NCBI RefSeq assembly: GCF_900129395.1
Contig: NZ_FQVP01000002.1
Location: forward strand, 434,001 to 498,000
Direction: 5' to 3'
Length of the DNA stretch: 64,000 nucleotides
DNA from: Pseudosulfitobacter pseudonitzschiae
Lineage (GTDB): Bacteria > Pseudomonadota > Alphaproteobacteria > Rhodobacterales > Rhodobacteraceae
This document shows, in pieces, positions 59,815 through 64,000 of this stretch. The number at the start of each line of letters is the position of its first letter. The stretch's first letter is position 1. The position numbers and the translations under genes are program-made. The notes beneath the pieces were generated by a model. The model did no database searches, was not told the origin of the DNA, and worked only from the letters and a program-made list of their open reading frames with translations.

Positions 59815-60186
59815 ATGCGTTATCTCACAGACCGCAAGCGCGCCACTGGCATGGGGTCGGCCAAATCCGGCACAGCCCACTTCTGGGCGATGAAAGTCAG
59901 CGCCGTTGCGCTGCTGATCCTGATCCCGCTGTTTGTCTTTACCTTTGGTCCGTTGCTGGGCAAGCCGCACGCCGAGGTGCTGGAATACTTCAGCCGTCCG
60001 TTCCCGGCCATCGTCGCCGCGCTGACCTTTGCCGTGACCATGAAGCACTTCAAGGACGGCGTGCAGGTGCTGATCGAGGACTATGTCCACGGTGTTGCCG
60101 AAAAAATCTCGATCGTGGTGATGATCTGCGTCTGCTACGCCATCGCGGCGACAGGCCTTTTCGCCATCGCTCGCATCGCACTTTAA
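59815..60186 (+). CDS. sdhD: Succinate dehydrogenase membrane anchor
   Basis: 123 residues, three membrane helices, with [39 protein letters not shown] typical of alphaproteobacterial SdhD, and LEDYVHG-like [13 protein letters not shown] before the last span. It anchors SdhA/B and completes the quinone and haem site with SdhC. Confidence 0.93.
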   Translation: MRYLTDRKRATGMGSAKSGTAHFWAMKVSAVALLILIPLFVFTFGPLLGKPHAEVLEYFSRPFPAIVAALTFAVTMKHFKDGVQVLIEDYVHGVAEKISIVVMICVCYAIAATGLFAIARIAL

Positions 60187-60211
60187 AACGCCAGTCAGAG
60201 GAGACATTTCA

Positions 60212-62017
60212 ATGGCTGCATATGAATATGAAACACACGAATACGACGTTGTCGTCGTAGGCGCCGGTGGCGCTGGTCTGCGTGCGACGCTGGGCATGGC
60301 CGAACAGGGCCTGCGCACCGCTTGCGTGACCAAAGTGTTCCCGACCCGCTCGCACACCGTTGCCGCACAGGGCGGCATTGCCGCGTCGCTGTCCAACATG
60401 GGCCCCGACAACTGGCAATGGCACATGTACGACACCGTCAAAGGGTCGGACTGGCTGGGTGATACGGACGCGATGGAATACCTGGCCCGCGAAGCGCCCA
60501 AGGCGGTTTACGAGCTGGAGCATTACGGCGTGCCGTTCTCGCGCACCGACGAGGGCAAGATTTACCAGCGTCCCTTTGGCGGCCACACCACCGAATTCGG
60601 CGAAGGCCCCGCCGTGCAGCGCACCTGCGCCGCTGCCGACCGGACCGGCCACGCCATTCTGCACACGCTGTACGGCCAGTCGCTGAAGCAAAAGGCCGAG
60701 TTCTTCATCGAATATTTCGCCATCGACCTGATCATGTCCGAAGAAGGCGAATGCCAGGGCGTGATGTGCTGGAAGCTGGACGACGGAACGTTGCACCTGT
60801 TCAGCGCCAAGATGGTCGTGCTGGCCACCGGCGGCTATGGCCGCGCCTATTTCAGCGCAACCAGCGCCCACACCTGCACCGGCGACGGTGGCGGTATGGT
60901 GGCGCGTGCGGGTCTGCCGCTGCAAGATATGGAGTTCGTGCAATTCCACCCCACCGGCATCTATGGTGCGGGCTGCCTGATCACCGAAGGCGCGCGCGGC
61001 GAAGGTGGTTATCTGACCAACTCCGAAGGCGAACGGTTCATGGAGCGTTACGCGCCCCAGTACAAGGATCTGGCGCCCCGCGATTATGTCAGCCGCTGTA
61101 TGACAATGGAAATCCGCGAAGGCCGCGGTGTCGGCAAGAACGGTGACCACATTCACCTGAACCTGTCGCACCTGCCGCCCGAGACGCTGAAACTGCGCCT
61201 GCCGGGCATCTCGGAAAGCGCGCGGGTCTTTGCCGGTGTGAACCTGAACAAGGAACCGATCCCCGTGATCCCGACCGTGCACTATAACATGGGCGGCATT
61301 CCCACGAACTATTGGGGCGAAGTGCTGTCCCCGACCGAGGATGACCCCGATCGCGTCGCACCCGGCCTGATGGCCGTGGGCGAGGCGGGCTGTGCGTCGG
61401 TGCACGGGGCGAACCGGCTTGGCTCGAACTCGCTGATCGACCTCGTGGTCTTTGGCCGTGCTGCGGCGATCCGCGCGGGCAAGATCGTGAACCCCGACAG
61501 CGCCGTGCCCACGCCGAACCCTGCGTCGGTTCAGGCCGCTTTGGACCGTTTCGACAACACCCGCTATGCCAAAGGCAGCACGCCCACCGCCGAACTGCGT
61601 CTGGAAATGCAGCAGACCATGCAAAAGGACGCCGCCGTCTTCCGTGAGGACAAGACATTGCAGGCGGGCAAGGTTGCCATGGACGAGATTGCCGGCAAAT
61701 GGTCCGACATCCAGGTCACCGATCGCAGCCTTGTGTGGAACTCGGACCTGATGGAAACGCTGGAACTGGCGAACCTGATCCCCAACGCCGTGGCAACCAT
61801 CACGGCAGCGGCGGCGCGCAAGGAAAGCCGCGGGGCACACGCCCACGAGGATTACCCCGAGCGCGACGACGAGAACTGGCGCAAGCACTCGTTGACATGG
61901 TTCGATGACAACAAGGCGACGCTGGGCTACCGCGCGGTGCACATGGACCCGCTGACCAACGAAAGCGAAGGCGGGATCGACCCGAAGAAGATCGCGCCGA
62001 AGAAGCGGACGTTCTGA
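60212..62017 (+). CDS. sdhA: Succinate dehydrogenase flavoprotein subunit
   Basis: 601 residues. FAD dinucleotide motif [21 protein letters not shown], covalent-FAD His in [15 protein letters not shown], catalytic region [23 protein letters not shown], and [18 protein letters not shown]. It oxidises succinate to fumarate. SD GAGGAG-like upstream. Two unrelated genes separate it from sdhB. Confidence 0.97.
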   Translation: MAAYEYETHEYDVVVVGAGGAGLRATLGMAEQGLRTACVTKVFPTRSHTVAAQGGIAASLSNMGPDNWQWHMYDTVKGSDWLGDTDAMEYLAREAPKAVYELEHYGVPFSRTDEGKIYQRPFGGHTTEFGEGPAVQRTCAAADRTGHAILHTLYGQSLKQKAEFFIEYFAIDLIMSEEGECQGVMCWKLDDGTLHLFSAKMVVLATGGYGRAYFSATSAHTCTGDGGGMVARAGLPLQDMEFVQFHPTGIYGAGCLITEGARGEGGYLTNSEGERFMERYAPQYKDLAPRDYVSRCMTMEIREGRGVGKNGDHIHLNLSHLPPETLKLRLPGISESARVFAGVNLNKEPIPVIPTVHYNMGGIPTNYWGEVLSPTEDDPDRVAPGLMAVGEAGCASVHGANRLGSNSLIDLVVFGRAAAIRAGKIVNPDSAVPTPNPASVQAALDRFDNTRYAKGSTPTAELRLEMQQTMQKDAAVFREDKTLQAGKVAMDEIAGKWSDIQVTDRSLVWNSDLMETLELANLIPNAVATITAAAARKESRGAHAHEDYPERDDENWRKHSLTWFDDNKATLGYRAVHMDPLTNESEGGIDPKKIAPKKRTF

Positions 62018-62020
62018 ACC

Positions 62021-62716
62021 ATGCTTGGTGAAATCCGGCGCACGCTCAAGTCCGAAGGGTTGGCTGTCCATCCCATCAAGACGCGTGCGTTCTATCTGAA
62101 AGGATACGGATTTTCCCCCGATGTCGTGTTTGACGTCGGGGTGCATGACGGCACGCCGTGGCTGTACAAATCCTTTGCCGATGCGCGCTTTGTGCTGATC
62201 GACCCGCAGGCAGATTGCGGTGAGGTGGTGCGCGCGTCGGGGCAGCTTGACGATTTCGACTTTCACGCCGTGGCGCTGGGCGCCGAGACGGGCACCGCGA
62301 CCTTGAACGTGCCCGAAACGGCACCGGGCAAAGGCGGGGCGATGGCGTCGTTGATGGAGCGGACGGACAATCTGGCCGCCACCTTCAACAAGGTCGAAAC
62401 CTATGACGTGCCGGTCAAGCGGCTGGACGACGTGGCGGCCGAATATGACGGCCGCGTCGGGCTGAAGGTCGATACCGAAGGGTTTGAAACTGCGGTTCTT
62501 GCAGGCGGGCCCGATACCCTGAAACGTTGCGAATTCGTGATACTGGAGTTGAGTGTGACCGAACGGTTTACCCAATCGACCCCGCCCTCTGCGGCCATTG
62601 CGCTGCTGGCGGATGCGGGACTGGAACTGCGCGATATTCTTGCCATCGCGGACGGTCCCGGCAAACGCGCGCAGCCGCGGCACATGGACGTGATGTTCAC
62701 GCGGTGGGCGGCATGA
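62021..62716 (+). CDS. FkbM-family methyltransferase
   Basis: 231 residues. SAM motif VVFDVGVHDGTPWLYKSFADARFVLIDPQ (about 33-61) and the FkbM-typical VGLKVDTEGFETAVLAGG (about 147-164). FkbM proteins O-methylate sugars or polyketides; the acceptor is unknown. It starts three bases after sdhA and overlaps the lipoprotein gene by ATGA, so it is embedded in the sdh operon. Confidence 0.85.
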   Translation: MLGEIRRTLKSEGLAVHPIKTRAFYLKGYGFSPDVVFDVGVHDGTPWLYKSFADARFVLIDPQADCGEVVRASGQLDDFDFHAVALGAETGTATLNVPETAPGKGGAMASLMERTDNLAATFNKVETYDVPVKRLDDVAAEYDGRVGLKVDTEGFETAVLAGGPDTLKRCEFVILELSVTERFTQSTPPSAAIALLADAGLELRDILAIADGPGKRAQPRHMDVMFTRWAA

Positions 62717-63039
62717 AGGCGCTGTTGATCGTATCGCTGCTGACGCTGACGGCCTGCGCCGAAACCACCCAGGCGGTGGACGGCGTGGCGCGCCGCTCGG
62801 CCAAGGCGGCTGTGGCCGAAACCTTTGCCACCCGCTTTCCCATGGTGCCCAAGGCTGCCGTGACGCCGTTTTCCGACTGTGTCATCGACAACGCCTCGGC
62901 CCGTGAAATCGGCGAATTCGCCAAGGACGCCGTGATTGGCGTCAGTGAGACAACCGTTGCGCTGGTTCGAAGTGTGATCGAACGGCCAGAAACACAATCA
63001 TGCATCACCAAGGCAGGCCTTGCGGCCCTGACCGCGTAA
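62713..63039 (+). CDS. Small lipoprotein inside the sdh operon
   Basis: 108 residues; lipobox LTAC after a short signal (KALLIVSLLTLTACAETT), two further Cys (FSDCVID, TQSCITKAG) that may pair. Not recognised. The start ATG overlaps the FkbM stop, and the stop is 12 bases before sdhB. Confidence 0.75.
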   Translation: MKALLIVSLLTLTACAETTQAVDGVARRSAKAAVAETFATRFPMVPKAAVTPFSDCVIDNASAREIGEFAKDAVIGVSETTVALVRSVIERPETQSCITKAGLAALTA

Positions 63040-63051
63040 AGGAGACACCAG

Positions 63052-63831
63052 ATGGTTCAACTGACGCTTCCCAAGAACAGCCGGATCAAGACCGGTAAGA
63101 CATGGCCCAAGCCCGAAGGTGCCACCAACCTGCGCAAGTTCCAGATTTACCGCTGGAACCCCGACGACGGGAAGAACCCGCAGGTCGACACCTATTGGAT
63201 TGATCTGGATTCCTGTGGTCCGATGATCCTGGACGCGCTGATCAAGATCAAGAACGAGATCGACCCGACGCTGACCTTCCGCCGGTCCTGCCGCGAGGGG
63301 ATTTGCGGGTCCTGTGCGATGAACATCGACGGCATCAACACGCTGGCCTGCATTTATGGCATGGACGAGATCAAGGGCGACGTGAAGATCTATCCGCTGC
63401 CGCACATGCCGGTGGTCAAGGATCTGATCCCCGACCTCACGCATTTTTATGCCCAGCACGCATCGGTCATGCCGTGGCTGGAAACCAAGACCAACCGCCC
63501 CGCGAAAGAGTGGAAGCAGTCGGTCGAGGATCGCGAAAAGCTGGACGGCCTGTACGAATGCGTCATGTGCGCCTGCTGCTCGACATCCTGCCCCAGCTAC
63601 TGGTGGAACGGCGACCGTTACCTTGGGCCAGCCGCGTTGCTGCACGCCTATCGCTGGATCATCGACAGCCGTGATGAGGCAACAGGCGAGCGCTTGGACG
63701 ACCTTGAAGACCCCTTCAAGCTGTACCGCTGCCACACCATCATGAACTGCGCCAAGACATGCCCCAAGGGCCTGAACCCGGCCGCAGCGATTGCCAACAT
63801 CAAGAAAATGATGGTCGAACGCGCCGTTTGA
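63052..63831 (+). CDS. sdhB: Succinate dehydrogenase iron-sulfur subunit
   Basis: 259 residues. [2Fe-2S] ligands in [16 protein letters not shown], [4Fe-4S]/[3Fe-4S] ligands in [16 protein letters not shown] and [12 protein letters not shown]. It passes electrons from FAD to quinone. End of the sdh operon, followed by a hairpin. Confidence 0.97.
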   Translation: MVQLTLPKNSRIKTGKTWPKPEGATNLRKFQIYRWNPDDGKNPQVDTYWIDLDSCGPMILDALIKIKNEIDPTLTFRRSCREGICGSCAMNIDGINTLACIYGMDEIKGDVKIYPLPHMPVVKDLIPDLTHFYAQHASVMPWLETKTNRPAKEWKQSVEDREKLDGLYECVMCACCSTSCPSYWWNGDRYLGPAALLHAYRWIIDSRDEATGERLDDLEDPFKLYRCHTIMNCAKTCPKGLNPAAAIANIKKMMVERAV

Positions 63832-63840
63832 TCCATCCGT

Positions 63841-63864
63841 GGCGCGCCCTTCACGGGGCGCGCC
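63841..63864 (+). terminator. Hairpin after sdhB
   Basis: GGCGCGCCC / GGGCGCGCC perfect 9-bp stem with six-base loop, then CTTTG; nine bases after the sdhB stop. Weak T-tract. Confidence 0.75.
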
Positions 63865-63892
63865 CTTTGCCCTCTGACCCGAGGTTGCACCT

Positions 63893-64000
63893 GTGCCCAA
63901 TCCCCCAGACGATGCCGACGCCCGCCGTGCCATAGCGCCGGTGATCTGCTATCCGGTCGAAACCCTGCCGCAGCCTGACATGGCACTGTATTCAAGTGCG
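63893..64000 (+). CDS. 5' end of an unrecognised gene (cut by window edge)
   Basis: A GTG at 63893 with GAGG about nine bases upstream opens 36 codons to the edge (VPNPPDDADARRAIAPVICYPVETLPQ...). It is too short to identify. It is supported only by the ribosome site, position after a terminator, and host-like codon use. Confidence 0.45.
   Translation, partial: MPNPPDDADARRAIAPVICYPVETLPQPDMALYSSA

Noticed and set aside
60209-62683. 824-codon minus-strand frame over sdhA and the FkbM gene
   Set aside because: Crosses two real plus-strand genes; shadow frame.

Overview
The window is high-GC chromosomal DNA from an alphaproteobacterium, most likely order Rhodobacterales (Roseobacter group). 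The basis is gene content: a monomeric NADP-isocitrate dehydrogenase, a two-lipoyl-domain SucB, ethylmalonyl-CoA pathway genes (mcl2, mch) beside sdh, a DUF4175 protein downstream of lysA, a Hint-domain protein and a Tad pilus locus. This is inferred from gene families; no rRNA or tRNA gene was recognised.

Layout. 1-3.5 kb: end of a Tad/Flp pilus operon (tadC fragment, tadE, tadG, tadD). 3.6-6.2 kb (minus): a two-component Rieske monooxygenase resembling glycine betaine demethylase (gbcA-gbcB), preceded by a complete cobalamin riboswitch in the same orientation. 6.7-9.1 kb: a DUF4394 exported protein divergent from an ECF sigma/anti-sigma pair, with mirrored copies of one promoter-like motif between them. 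9.1-13 kb: an iron-complex-type ABC importer and a methyltransferase. 13.2-15.4 kb: icd. 15.4-16.7 kb: a dispersed repeat and an AT-richer orphan gene. 16.9-23.3 kb: a MarR-controlled RND efflux operon with two adaptors, and a hemerythrin. 23.5-28.2 kb: LpxR-like, Hint, sterol-desaturase-like, hypothetical and TlpA genes. 28.2-34.5 kb: argH, two tiny lipoproteins, a DUF2834 protein, lysA and DUF4175.

34.5-37.1 kb is an AT-richer accessory island holding a retron: a nucleoside deoxyribosyltransferase-like effector with a C-terminal winged helix, a predicted 150-nt msr-msd RNA between effector and RT genes, and a retron-type reverse transcriptase. 37.4-41.2 kb: a zinc-ribbon membrane protein, then ftsE-ftsX-plsC-PPOX.

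41.7-54.9 kb (minus) is a TCA-cycle supercluster: mdh, a cyclase, sucC, three accessory genes, sucD, sucA, sucB, a HEPN-like gene, a MAPEG gene and lpd. 55-64 kb (plus): TauE, mcl2, nnrU-like, DUF1737, mch, then sdhC-sdhD-sdhA-(FkbM methyltransferase, lipoprotein)-sdhB. The sucC and sdhC upstream regions carry the same rare paired operator, TTTGTGATCACA facing TGTGATCACAAA with 10-11 bp between, which suggests one regulator controls both TCA operons.

The most interesting signals are the retron and its predicted ncRNA, the B12 riboswitch on a betaine-type oxygenase operon, the mirrored ECF promoters, the shared TCA operator, and a three-copy intergenic repeat family.
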